Assembly: GCF_030553055.1 (NCBI RefSeq)
Contig: NZ_CP130713.1
Span: 4,836,001 to 4,900,000 of the forward strand
Length of the DNA: 64,000 bases
DNA from: Streptomyces sp. XD-27
GTDB taxonomy: Bacteria; Actinomycetota; Actinomycetes; Streptomycetales; Streptomycetaceae
Reading direction: 5' to 3'
Under the pieces are notes generated by a model that was given only the letters and a program-made list of their open reading frames with translations, had not been told where the DNA came from and did not search any database. Shown piece by piece: positions 27,742 through 36,546 of the stretch (positions are counted from its first letter, which is position 1; the number at the start of each line of letters is the position of its first letter). The position numbers and the translations under genes are program-made.

Positions 27742-29682
27742 ATGTCGGAGGCGGAGCAGACGCAGGACACCACCGGGCGCCTCCTCGCAGGGCGGTACCG
27801 GCTCGGAGAGGTCCTCGGCCGGGGCGGCATGGGCACGGTCTGGCGTGCCGTGGACGAGACCCTGGGCCGTACGGTCGCGGTCAAGGAACTGCGGTTCCCG
27901 TCCAGCGTCGACGAGGACGAGAAGAGGCGGCTGATCACGCGGACGCTGCGCGAGGCCAAGGCCATCGCCCGGATCCGCAGCAACGGCGCCGTCACGGTCT
28001 ACGACGTGGTCGACGAGGACGACCGGCCGTGGATCGTCATGGAGCTGATCGAGGGCCGCTCGCTCGCCGACGCCGTGCGCGACGACGGCCCGCTGACCCC
28101 GCACCGGGCCGCCGAGGTCGGCCTCGCCGTCCTCGACGTGCTGCGCGCCGCGCACCGCGAGGGCATCCTGCACCGCGACGTGAAGCCGTCCAACGTGCTG
28201 ATCTCCGACGACGGCCGGGTCGTGCTCACCGACTTCGGCATCGCCCAGGTCGAGGGCGACCCGTCGGTCACCTCCACCGGCATGCTCGTCGGCGCCCCCT
28301 CCTACATCTCGCCGGAGCGGGCGCGCGGCCACAAGCCGGGGCCGCCCGCCGACCTGTGGTCGCTCGGCGGACTGCTGTACGCGGCGGTGGAGGGCGTGCC
28401 TCCGTACGACAAGAGCACGGCCATCGCCACGCTCACCGCCGTGATGACCGAACCCCTGGACCGGCCGAAGAACGCCGGTGCGCTGGAAGAGGTCATCTAC
28501 GGGCTGCTCAACAAGGACCCCGAGCGGCGGCTGGACGACGCGGGCGCGCGGGCGCTGCTGAAGGCGGCGCTGGCCGCTCCGGAGGACGGGGCGGGCGCGC
28601 CTCTCGCCGCCGAGGCCACGCGGACCATGACGCTGCCGTCCGCGCCGCCCCCGCCCGCGCACACTCCCGCGCAGCCGCCCACCGGACCGGAACCGGCCGA
28701 TCGGGTGCGCGGCGCCCTGCGGTCGGTCCGCAACGCGGCGGCCGCGCAGGCGCCGCCCCAGCAGCAGCGGCAGGCCAATCCGCCGAAGCCGGCGAAGCAG
28801 CCCAAGCCGGCCAAGCAGCCCAAGCCGCCGAGGGAGTCCAAGGCGGCGTCCGCCACCCTGCTGGGCGCCCCGCCCACGCCGCCGCGCGCCTCGATCACGG
28901 ACGTGGTGCCGCGCCGCACGCTGGTCATCGTCGCGGTCGTGGTGGCGCTCGCCGTCCTCGGCACGGTGCTGGCGTTCGCGCTGAGCAACGACGACAAGGC
29001 AGACAGCGGCAAGAAGGATTCCCCGGGCACCTCGGCCGGGGCCGGCGGCACCGACGGGGACGGCAAGAAGGACACCGGTACGTCGGCTGGGCCGGGCACG
29101 TCGGGTACACCACAGGAATCGGGCCAGGGCGGCACGGGAGCGGACGGCGCCGAGCAGGGCGCGGACGACGACGAGGGCGACGACGCAGAGGACAAGGCGG
29201 ACGACGCGGCCCGCAAGGGCGCGCTGCCGGACGGCTACCGGCGGCTCACCGACGACCGGCACCACTTCGAGATGGCGCTGCCCAAGGGCTGGTCCGGGCA
29301 CGGGATACCGGGCTACAGCGGGGGCCGTATCTACCGCGGCGACGCCGAGTTCCCCCGGATACAGGTCGACTTCAACGACAGGCCGAAGTCGGACGCGGCC
29401 GCCGCCTGGCGCGCCGCCGAGCCGGGCGCCAAGAGCACCATGTCCGGGTACCGGGGCCTGGGGATCGCCCCGCTCGACTGGCGGAAGTACCCCACCGTCG
29501 CCGACTGGCGGTTCGAGCGCGAGCAGCGCGGCGAGACGGTACGGGTGCTCAACCGCGGCTTCAAGGTGGACGACGACCACGGCTACGCCATCATGATCAC
29601 CTGCGAACGGGGCAAGTGGGACGAGGAGGAGTGCCGGACCCTCCAGAAGACGGCGTTCCGTACGTTCCGGGTGGTGGACTAG
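27742..29682 (+). CDS. Transmembrane Ser/Thr protein kinase (PknB-like)
   Basis: 646 aa, ATG 27742 with GAGGGG 6 bases upstream. N-terminal Hanks-type kinase, residues 18-275: glycine loop LGRGGMG, K48 (VAVKE), HRDVKPSN with D146, DFG at 164-166 and a SPE motif, all intact, so active. Then an Ala/Pro/Lys-rich linker, one membrane helix at about 394-416, a Gly/Asp-rich spacer, and an extracellular domain from about residue 490 (GYRRLTDDRHHFEMALPKGW). That sensor domain resembles the end of the next gene's product, suggesting duplication. No PASTA repeats. Likely monitors an envelope signal. Confidence 0.92.
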   Translation: MSEAEQTQDTTGRLLAGRYRLGEVLGRGGMGTVWRAVDETLGRTVAVKELRFPSSVDEDEKRRLITRTLREAKAIARIRSNGAVTVYDVVDEDDRPWIVMELIEGRSLADAVRDDGPLTPHRAAEVGLAVLDVLRAAHREGILHRDVKPSNVLISDDGRVVLTDFGIAQVEGDPSVTSTGMLVGAPSYISPERARGHKPGPPADLWSLGGLLYAAVEGVPPYDKSTAIATLTAVMTEPLDRPKNAGALEEVIYGLLNKDPERRLDDAGARALLKAALAAPEDGAGAPLAAEATRTMTLPSAPPPPAHTPAQPPTGPEPADRVRGALRSVRNAAAAQAPPQQQRQANPPKPAKQPKPAKQPKPPRESKAASATLLGAPPTPPRASITDVVPRRTLVIVAVVVALAVLGTVLAFALSNDDKADSGKKDSPGTSAGAGGTDGDGKKDTGTSAGPGTSGTPQESGQGGTGADGAEQGADDDEGDDAEDKADDAARKGALPDGYRRLTDDRHHFEMALPKGWSGHGIPGYSGGRIYRGDAEFPRIQVDFNDRPKSDAAAAWRAAEPGAKSTMSGYRGLGIAPLDWRKYPTVADWRFEREQRGETVRVLNRGFKVDDDHGYAIMITCERGKWDEEECRTLQKTAFRTFRVVD

Positions 29683-29706
29683 GAACCGCCGGACCCGCGA
29701 CGCGGC

Positions 29707-29815
29707 GCCCTCGAGCACTCGGCGCGGGCCCTCGGGCACTCCGCACGACGCCCCCGGACACTGCGCCCGGTGTCCTCGGGCACTCCACTCGGCGTCCTCA
29801 GGCACTCCACTCGGC
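29707..29815. repeat. Five 22-bp tandem repeats between the kinase genes
   Basis: Units of 21-22 bases of the type GTCCTCGGGCACTCCACTCGGC; the last two differ by one base, earlier ones are diverged. They fill the space between the kinase stop and the promoter of the pseudokinase gene. Confidence 0.9.
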
Positions 29816-29941
29816 ATCCCGGCCTTCGGCACGTATCGTGAGAGGCCGTGAACTGAACCAGACTCGGCTGCAATAGACCGCAATCGACAGAAAATCGACC
29901 GGAATTGACGCGGTTGCCGGGGAGCGCGAGGGTGAGGCGTC

Positions 29942-32335
29942 GTGGACGACTACGCGGGACGGATACTGGCGGACCGCTACCGGCTGCCGCTCCCGCCATC
30001 CGACGCGCACGAACCGCACGAACCGGCCGAGACACGCGCGTTTGACACCTACAGCGGACAGGAAGTGCTGGTCCGGCAGATCCCGCTGCCGGAGGTCGTC
30101 GAGGCGGAGGTGGTCGGCGACCCGGGAGAGCGCCCCGGCGGCGGCCGCTCCCCGCGGACCGTCCGCGCGGCGCGCGGCAGTGACGACCCGTTGGTACGGC
30201 GGGCGATCGACGCGGCGACCGCCGCCGCCGCGATTCCCGACCATCCGCGCCTCGACCAGGTCTTCCACGTCTTCGCGGAGGCCGGAAGCCTGTGGATCGT
30301 CAGCGAGTTCGTGGCCGGGCGCCCGCTCGCCGCGCTCCTCGCCGGGCGACCGCTGAGCCCGCACCGCGCCGCCGAGATCGCCGCGGATGTCCTGACCGCG
30401 CTGCGCGCCCTGCACGCCCACGGCTGGATCCACCGCAACATCACCGCGCGTACGGTCCTGATCTGCGATGACGGCCGCGCCATGCTGACGGGGCTGGCGG
30501 CGGGCGCGGCGCAAGAGGCCCTGTGCGGGTACGACCCGCGCCCGGCCGAGCCGCTGCAACCGCTCTCCCCGCCGTCTCCCACGAGACCCCAGCCCGCTGC
30601 GGGCGCCGGCAGCGCCGGCCGCGCCGGGGTGGTCGGCGCGGCCGGGGCCGCGCGCGGGCCGCTGTACCGCGACCAGGGCCCGGCGGGCGGCGTCCCCGCG
30701 CCACGCGAGTCACACGAGACGCGGCACTCACACGCGGCACGCGACGCTGCCATAGGCCCGGGCGCGGGCGCGGACGCTGCCATCGGCGCGGGCGCTGGCC
30801 TCGGCGCCGGGCCGGGTGGCGCGCGTGGTCCCGCGGACGGCGGTCACGCGGTGCCGGGCGGCAGAGCGGGCCAAGAGGGCGTGAGCCAGGGGCCGGCGGA
30901 CGGGCCCGGTGCCGAGCGGGCCGCCGCGCGGGCCGCGGAACGGGCCCGGGAGGCGCGGATCGTCGTCATCGGCGCGGTCACCGAGCGCTGGGCGCCGGAG
31001 CAGGCCGGTACGCCGTACCCGGACGGGGCGCCGGTGTCCCCCGTCGGCCCCGCCGCCGACCTCTGGGCGGTCGGTGCGCTGCTCTTCCGGGCGGTCCAGG
31101 GCCATGCCCCGTACCCCGAGGAGAACGCGGCGGAGCTGGTGCGGCTGGTGGGTTCCCGCGCGCCCGCGTACGCCGACGAATGCGGCGTGCTGCGCCCCGT
31201 CGTCGAGTCGCTGATGCGCCGGAACCCGGCGGAGCGGCCCGACTTCGAGTCGCTGCGCGGCTGGCTGCGCGGCGTGATCCGTACCGCGCCGGAGCCGGAC
31301 GTCGGCAGCCGTACGGTCGTGGTCCCGGCGTCCGGCGCCAGCGGGCCTTCCGACCCGGCGCGGCTGCCCGTGGTGCGCCGCCGCGGCTGGCTCGTGCGCC
31401 GGGGCCGGGGCCGGGGCCGGGGTTGGGGCAGGAGCCGGGGGTCGGCCGTACCGGTCGGCCCGCACGGGCGTCACAAGCGCGCCCGGCCGCCGCGTGATGA
31501 GCGTGCGCACGACGCGACCAGGGCCCACCGCGAACCCCGTGAGGCCCGTATGGCTCGCGGCCCCCGTGAGCCTCGTATGACGCACGGTCCGCGCGAGCCC
31601 CGGCTGGGGCGGGAGCGCGGCCCGCGCAACCTCGGCCGGGTGCTGCTCCTGGCCATCCTTCTGCTGCTGGTCGCCGGCCTGGCCTTCGCGATGCTGTTCA
31701 TGCCCAAGGCGGAGCAGGACGAGGGACGGCGGGACACGGGTCCGGCGGGCGCGTCGGCCTCGACCTCCGCCAAGGGCGACGGCTCCACGAAGGACGAGGG
31801 GCGCGCGGCGAGCGGGGGAGGCGCGAACGGCGAAGGCGCCGCCACGTCACCCCAGTCCACCCAGCGCGCCGACCTGGCCGAGGGGTTCGCCGTCCGCAAG
31901 GACCCCGCGGGCTTCCAGGTCGCGGTCCACGAGACGTGGCAGCGCCGCCCCGAGAACCAGCGCGGTCAGATCCGTTACGTGCGCGGCGCGTTCGAGCTGA
32001 TCGTGGTGCCCGGACGGGACGCGGCGGCCGAGTTCGGCGCCGACCCGATGGCGTACCAGCAGTCCCACGAGCCCGAACTGGCCGCCTACCGCGCCGCCTC
32101 CTGGGCCTCGGCCTCCGGGCTGCGCCGGACCGACGTCGGGGAGACGGCGATGGCCGAGGGCGAGTTCCGGTGGCGGGACGGCGGCGGGCGCGAGGTCTGC
32201 GCGCGCAACGCCGCGATGCTGCTGAACGGCCGCTACCACGTCGTCCAGGTGATCGGCCCGAGCGACGAACACCGCGCCGTGGCACGCTTCGCCGAGCAGG
32301 CGGCGGCCACGTACGCCGCCACCACCGCCGACTGA
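29942..32335 (+). CDS. Transmembrane pseudokinase
   Basis: 797 aa, GTG start. The N-terminal half follows the kinase fold (RILADRYRL start, GSLWIVSEFVAGRPLA hinge, HGWIHRNITARTVLI catalytic-loop position) but the beta3 Lys is R45, the HRD Asp is N166, DFG is replaced by LTGLA, and no glycine loop is visible. Phosphotransfer is therefore unlikely. A ~130-residue Gly/Ala/Arg-rich insertion sits mid-domain, then a basic His/Arg-rich region, a helix at about 566-588 and an extracellular domain (GFAVRKDPAGFQVAVHETW) resembling that of the upstream kinase. Probable scaffold or regulatory partner of that kinase. Confidence 0.87.
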   Translation: MDDYAGRILADRYRLPLPPSDAHEPHEPAETRAFDTYSGQEVLVRQIPLPEVVEAEVVGDPGERPGGGRSPRTVRAARGSDDPLVRRAIDAATAAAAIPDHPRLDQVFHVFAEAGSLWIVSEFVAGRPLAALLAGRPLSPHRAAEIAADVLTALRALHAHGWIHRNITARTVLICDDGRAMLTGLAAGAAQEALCGYDPRPAEPLQPLSPPSPTRPQPAAGAGSAGRAGVVGAAGAARGPLYRDQGPAGGVPAPRESHETRHSHAARDAAIGPGAGADAAIGAGAGLGAGPGGARGPADGGHAVPGGRAGQEGVSQGPADGPGAERAAARAAERAREARIVVIGAVTERWAPEQAGTPYPDGAPVSPVGPAADLWAVGALLFRAVQGHAPYPEENAAELVRLVGSRAPAYADECGVLRPVVESLMRRNPAERPDFESLRGWLRGVIRTAPEPDVGSRTVVVPASGASGPSDPARLPVVRRRGWLVRRGRGRGRGWGRSRGSAVPVGPHGRHKRARPPRDERAHDATRAHREPREARMARGPREPRMTHGPREPRLGRERGPRNLGRVLLLAILLLLVAGLAFAMLFMPKAEQDEGRRDTGPAGASASTSAKGDGSTKDEGRAASGGGANGEGAATSPQSTQRADLAEGFAVRKDPAGFQVAVHETWQRRPENQRGQIRYVRGAFELIVVPGRDAAAEFGADPMAYQQSHEPELAAYRAASWASASGLRRTDVGETAMAEGEFRWRDGGGREVCARNAAMLLNGRYHVVQVIGPSDEHRAVARFAEQAAATYAATTAD

Positions 32336-32362
32336 CGCGCCGAAGACGCCACCGCGACCCGG

Positions 32363-33981
32363 TCATCTGCCCGAGGGCGGCGCATCCCGGCCCCGCGCGT
32401 CACCCCCGAACCGCTCCCGCAGCTTGTACTTGAGCACCTTCCGCAACGTGTCGTTGCGCGGTAGCCCCTCCACCACCTCCAGCCGTTCCGGGATCTTGTG
32501 CCCGGCCAGCCCCATCCCGCGCAGGTACGTCGTGACGGCGTCGAGGGTGAGCGGCGCGGCGCCCGGGGGCTGTTCGACGACGGCGCAGACCAGTTCGCCG
32601 CGGGCCGCGTCCGGCAGTCCTATGACGGCGGCGTCCCGCACGTCCGGATGCCCGTACAGCAGCTGCTCGATCTCCTTGGCCGAGATGTTCTCCCCTTGCG
32701 GATGATGATGTCCTTGGCCCGGCCGGTCAGGACGAGATAGCCGTCCTCGGTGAGATGCCCCAGGTCCCCGGTGCGCAGGAAGCCGTCGGCGTCGAACGCC
32801 TCGGCGGTCTGTGCGGGATCGAGGTATCCGGCGCAGACGGCCTCCCCGCGCAGCCATATCTCCCCGTCCTCGCCCGCGGGCAGGACCGCGCCGTCCCGGC
32901 CGGTGACCCGGATCTCCATCTCCGCGGGCGGCCGTCCCTCGGTGGTGGCGAGCCGGTCCGGTGCGTCGTCCGGCGCCCCCATGGTGATCATGGGTGCCTC
33001 GGTCATGCCGTAGCCGTGCGTGAGCCCGCACCCCAGTTCGCGGACCACCTCGTGGTACAGCTCGGGCGGCTTCGGGGCGCCGCCGCCCGCCAGCAGCCGC
33101 AGGGCGGGCAGGAGGGGGCGCCCCGGAGCCTTCCGCTGCTCGGCCAGGAACATCGAGTAGAAGGCCGTGCTGCCGCCCGCGATCGTGACGCCGTGCCGAC
33201 GGTACGCGGCGAGGGCGCCGGGCAGCGCGAAGTGCTCCAGCAACATGGCGGGGAAGCCGCACAGCAGCAGCATCACCGTGTAGTCGGGCCCGGCGACGTG
33301 GGCGTACGGAAACGCCATCGACCCCACGTCGTCCGGCCCCGGCCGCAGCGCACGGGCCAGGCAGGACCCGGCGGCGATGAGGCTCCGGTCGGTGTGCAGC
33401 ACGCCCTTGGGGTCGGCGGTGGTGCCGGAGGTCCAGTAGATCCAGCGCACGGCCGTGCCGTCGGCGGGCGGCGGCGGCAGCAGCGCGGGGTCGCCTTCGG
33501 GCAGCGTGTCGTACGCCGCGAAGACGCGGGGCGGCGTGGGCAGCCGGGCCGCGAGGCGGTGGGCCATGGCGGTGTGGTCGAAGCCGCGCCAGGTGCCGGG
33601 GACGGCGACGAACTCCGCCCGCGCGGCGCGCAGCGCGAATCCGGCCTCGTGCTCGCGGTACGACGGGATCAGCGGGCTCTGGACGGCGCCGAGCCGCGCC
33701 AGGGCCAGCGACAGCACGACCGTCTCGACACGGGTGGGCAACTGCCAGGCGACACGGCTGCCGGGGCGTACGCCCAGTGCGGCGAGCCCGGCGGCGGTGC
33801 GCTCGGCGCGGACGCGCAAGGCGCCGAAGCTCACCCTCCGATCGTGCCGGGCCGATTCGGCGGCCTGGAGCAGGGCGGGGGCGTCCGGGGTGCGTTCGGC
33901 GCGGCGCTCCAGCAGTTCCCACAAGGTCGCCGAAGTGTCGAGCGCGGTCGCGGCGCCGTGTCCCCGTGTGCTGTCGGGCAT
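32363..33981 (-). pseudogene. AMP-dependent acyl-CoA ligase, interrupted by a -1 frameshift
   Basis: ATG 33981 follows GGAGG. The first 430 residues are a normal ANL-superfamily ligase: IYWTSGTTADPKG (P-loop), HGYGMTEAP (A5) and GRAKDIIIRKG (A8 hinge). At 32692-32695 a CCCC run, apparently one C short, shifts the frame; the next frame continues exactly with NISAKEIEQLL and ends with the A10 Lys region (RNDTLRKVLKYKLRE). As read, the product loses its C-terminal lid and catalytic Lys. The shift may be a sequencing error. Restored, it would be about 539 aa and activate an organic acid to its CoA ester as entry to the island's pathway. A CTGACG-N3-CGTCAG operator lies 16 bases upstream. Confidence 0.85.
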
Positions 33982-33997
33982 ACCGACCTCCAGTGAA

Positions 33998-34012
33998 CTG
34001 ACGTTGCGTCAG
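33998..34012. promoter_or_regulatory. Regulon operator site, AMP-ligase side
   Basis: CTGACG-TTG-CGTCAG is a perfect 6+3+6 palindrome 16 bases upstream of the AMP-ligase start. It is one of at least eight such sites in the island; I infer a TetR operator. Confidence 0.8.
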
Positions 34013-34083
34013 ATTTGGTGGGGAAGCGTAGGGCTCCGCGCCTTGTCGGTCCAGGGGTCGCGGGCTAGCCTCGAACGAGAGAA

Positions 34084-34100
34084 TCTGACGAACCGTCAGA
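34084..34100. promoter_or_regulatory. Regulon operator site, amidohydrolase side
   Basis: TCTGACG-AAC-CGTCAGA is a perfect 7+3+7 palindrome, 68 bases before the amidohydrolase start, in the divergent region with the site at 33998. It is the best-formed copy in the window. Confidence 0.85.
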
Positions 34101-34168
34101 GAATCTGGGTCCGGAATCGCCGGACCGCCAGTGCTGGTGACCAAGAGCAGCCGCCGAAGGGATGGGCG

Positions 34169-35383
34169 ATGAAGCAGCCGCTGCCGCGCATCGTGAGCGT
34201 CGACGACCATGTGATCGAGCCCGCGCACCTCTTCGAGACCTGGCTGCCGGCCAAGTACCGGGACCGGGGCCCGCGCCCGCTGACCGCGGGCATCGGGGAG
34301 CTGGCGTACGTCGGCGGGCGGTACCGGATCACGACCGACCCGGACGGTCCGCTCACGGACTGGTGGGAGTACGAGGGCGACCTGTTCCCGTACAAGCGGA
34401 TCATCGCGGCCGTGGGCTTCTCCCGGGACGAGATGACCCTGGAGGGGATCACCCGTGAGGAGATGCGGCGGGGGTGCTGGGATCCGAAGGCCCGGCTGGC
34501 GGACATGGACCTCAACCATGTCGAGGCGTCGCTGTGCTTCCCGACCTTCCCGCGCTTTTGCGGGCAGACGTTCGCCGAGGCCCGCGACAAGGAGGTCGGC
34601 CTCGCCTGTGTGCGGGCGTACAACGACTGGATGGTGGAGGAGTGGTGCGGCGACAGCGGGGGCCGGCTGATTCCGCTGTGCCTGATCCCGCTGTGGGACA
34701 TCGACCTCGCGGTCGCGGAGATCCGGAGGAACGCCGCTCGCGGCGTGCGGGCGGTGACCTTCAGCGAGATACCGACGTGCCTGGGCCTGCCGAGCATCCA
34801 CAGCGGCTACTGGGACCCGTTCTTCGCCGAGTGCGAGGCGACGGGGACGGTCGTGTGCATGCACATCGGGTCCTCCTCGCAGATGCCCGCCGCGTCCCCG
34901 GACGCGCCGCCCGCCGTACAGGCCACGCTCAGCTTCAACAACGCCATGGCCTCGATGACGGACTTCCTCTTCAGCGGCGTCCTGGTCCGCTTCCCCCGGC
35001 TCAAGCTCGCTTATGCCGAAGGGCAGATGGGCTGGATCCCGTACGCCCTGGAGCGCGCCGACGACGTGTGGGAGGAGCACCGCGCGTGGGGCGGTGTCCG
35101 CGACCTGATCCCCGAACCCCCTTCCACCTACTACTACCGGCAGATCTACTGCTGCTTCTTCCGCGACAAGCACGGCATCGAAGCGCTCGACACGGTCGGC
35201 GTCGACAACGCCACCTTCGAGACCGACTACCCGCATGTCGACTCCACGTTCCCCGAGACCGAGCGGGTCGCGCTGGACCACGTACGGGATCTGGACGACG
35301 AGACGGTCCACAAGCTGATGCGAGGCAACGCGATCCGGATGCTGGACCTGGACCTGGACCTGAACCTGGACGCCGACCGCTGA
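34169..35383 (+). CDS. Amidohydrolase-family metal-dependent hydrolase/decarboxylase
   Basis: 404 aa, ATG 34169 with GAAGGGATGG upstream. Amidohydrolase-2 (ACMSD-like) TIM barrel: VSVDDHVIEPAHLFE near the N-terminus stands where an HxH metal site often lies, with His in CMHIGSSS and the acidic FETDYPHVDSTFP near the C-terminus. Members decarboxylate or hydrolyse ring-cleavage and related acids and are frequent in actinobacterial catabolic clusters with acyl-CoA dehydrogenases. Its stop overlaps the next ATG (TGATG), so it is coupled to the acyl-CoA dehydrogenase pair. Substrate unknown. Confidence 0.85.
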   Translation: MKQPLPRIVSVDDHVIEPAHLFETWLPAKYRDRGPRPLTAGIGELAYVGGRYRITTDPDGPLTDWWEYEGDLFPYKRIIAAVGFSRDEMTLEGITREEMRRGCWDPKARLADMDLNHVEASLCFPTFPRFCGQTFAEARDKEVGLACVRAYNDWMVEEWCGDSGGRLIPLCLIPLWDIDLAVAEIRRNAARGVRAVTFSEIPTCLGLPSIHSGYWDPFFAECEATGTVVCMHIGSSSQMPAASPDAPPAVQATLSFNNAMASMTDFLFSGVLVRFPRLKLAYAEGQMGWIPYALERADDVWEEHRAWGGVRDLIPEPPSTYYYRQIYCCFFRDKHGIEALDTVGVDNATFETDYPHVDSTFPETERVALDHVRDLDDETVHKLMRGNAIRMLDLDLDLNLDADR

Positions 35384-36540
35384 TGGACCTGGCGTACACC
35401 GAAGCGGAGGAGGAGTTCCGGGCGGGCCTGCGGCGCTGGCTGCGTACGGTGCTCCCCACGCTGCCGCCCAAGCCCGCGCCCGAGGACTGGCCGGCGCGCC
35501 GGCGTTACGACTGCGGCTGGCAGCGCATGCTGTACGACGCGGGATACGCCGGACTCCACTGGCCCGCCGAGGCGGGCGGGCAGGGCGCGACCCCCACCCA
35601 GCACCTGATCTTCCTGGAGGAGACCGAGCGTGCGGGCGCGCCCTATGTCGGCGCCGGTTTCGTCGGCCTGCTGCACGCCGGGCCCACCATCATCGCCGAG
35701 GGGACGGCCGGGCAGCGCGCGCGCTGGCTGCCGCCGATCCTGCGCGGCGAGCAGGTGTGGTGCCAGGGCTTCTCCGAACCGGAGGCCGGATCCGACCTGG
35801 CGGCCCTGCGGACCCGGGCGGTGCGCGACGGCGACCACTACCTGGTGACGGGCAGCAAGATCTGGACCTCGCACGCGGAGGTCGCCGACTGGTGCGAACT
35901 GCTGGTCCGCACCGACGCCGACGCCCCGAAGCACCGGGGGATCAGCTGGCTCGCCCTGCCGATGGACGCGCCCGGCGTGACGGTACGGCCGCTGCGCACG
36001 CTCGCCGGGACCGCGGAGTTCGCCGAGGTGTTCCTGGACGAGGTGCCGGTGCCCGTCGCCAACCGGGTCGGCGCGGAGAACGACGGCTGGCGCGTCACCA
36101 TGGTGACGCTGTCCTTCGAGCGCGGCACCGCCTTCGTCGGCGAGGTGGTGGCCTGCCGGCGGGTCCTGGGCGAGCTCGCGCGGACCGCCCGGGCGAACGG
36201 CCGGTGGGACGACCCGGTCCTCCGGCGGCGACTGGGCCGGCTGGCGGCCGACTTCACCGCGCTGTGGCGGCTGACCCAGTGGAACGTGAGCGAGGCCCAG
36301 CACTCCGGCGGCGGCGTGCCGGGGGTCGGCGGCTCGGTGTTCAAACTGCGCTACGCCCAGGTGCGGCAGGAGCTGTACGACGCGGCGGCCGCGGTGCTGG
36401 GCCCCCAGGCGCTGGACGCGGACCACCCGTGGACCGCGGACCGGCTGTCGTCGCTGTCGTACACCATCGCCGCGGGCACGACGCAGATCCAGCGGAACAT
36501 CGTGGCCGAGCGCATCCTCGGCCTGCCGAAGGGGCGGTGA
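35383..36540 (+). CDS. Acyl-CoA dehydrogenase (first of a pair)
   Basis: 385 aa, ATG overlapping the amidohydrolase stop. FAD-dependent alpha,beta-desaturation of an acyl-CoA. WCQGFSEPEAGSDLAAL and GSKIWTSHAEVADW are the standard FAD/substrate motifs and GTTQIQRNIVAERILGLPKG the C-terminal FAD-binding stretch. The next gene is a shorter, diverged relative 6 bases downstream; such pairs form alpha2beta2 heteromers in steroid side-chain oxidation (FadE28/29 type), which I infer here. Confidence 0.9.
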   Translation: MDLAYTEAEEEFRAGLRRWLRTVLPTLPPKPAPEDWPARRRYDCGWQRMLYDAGYAGLHWPAEAGGQGATPTQHLIFLEETERAGAPYVGAGFVGLLHAGPTIIAEGTAGQRARWLPPILRGEQVWCQGFSEPEAGSDLAALRTRAVRDGDHYLVTGSKIWTSHAEVADWCELLVRTDADAPKHRGISWLALPMDAPGVTVRPLRTLAGTAEFAEVFLDEVPVPVANRVGAENDGWRVTMVTLSFERGTAFVGEVVACRRVLGELARTARANGRWDDPVLRRRLGRLAADFTALWRLTQWNVSEAQHSGGGVPGVGGSVFKLRYAQVRQELYDAAAAVLGPQALDADHPWTADRLSSLSYTIAAGTTQIQRNIVAERILGLPKGR

Positions 36541-36546
36541 GCCGCC

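Noticed and set aside
27526..29883. Long minus-strand frame opposite the Ser/Thr kinase
   Set aside because: Mirror frame of the kinase gene; repetitive composition, no recognisable domain.
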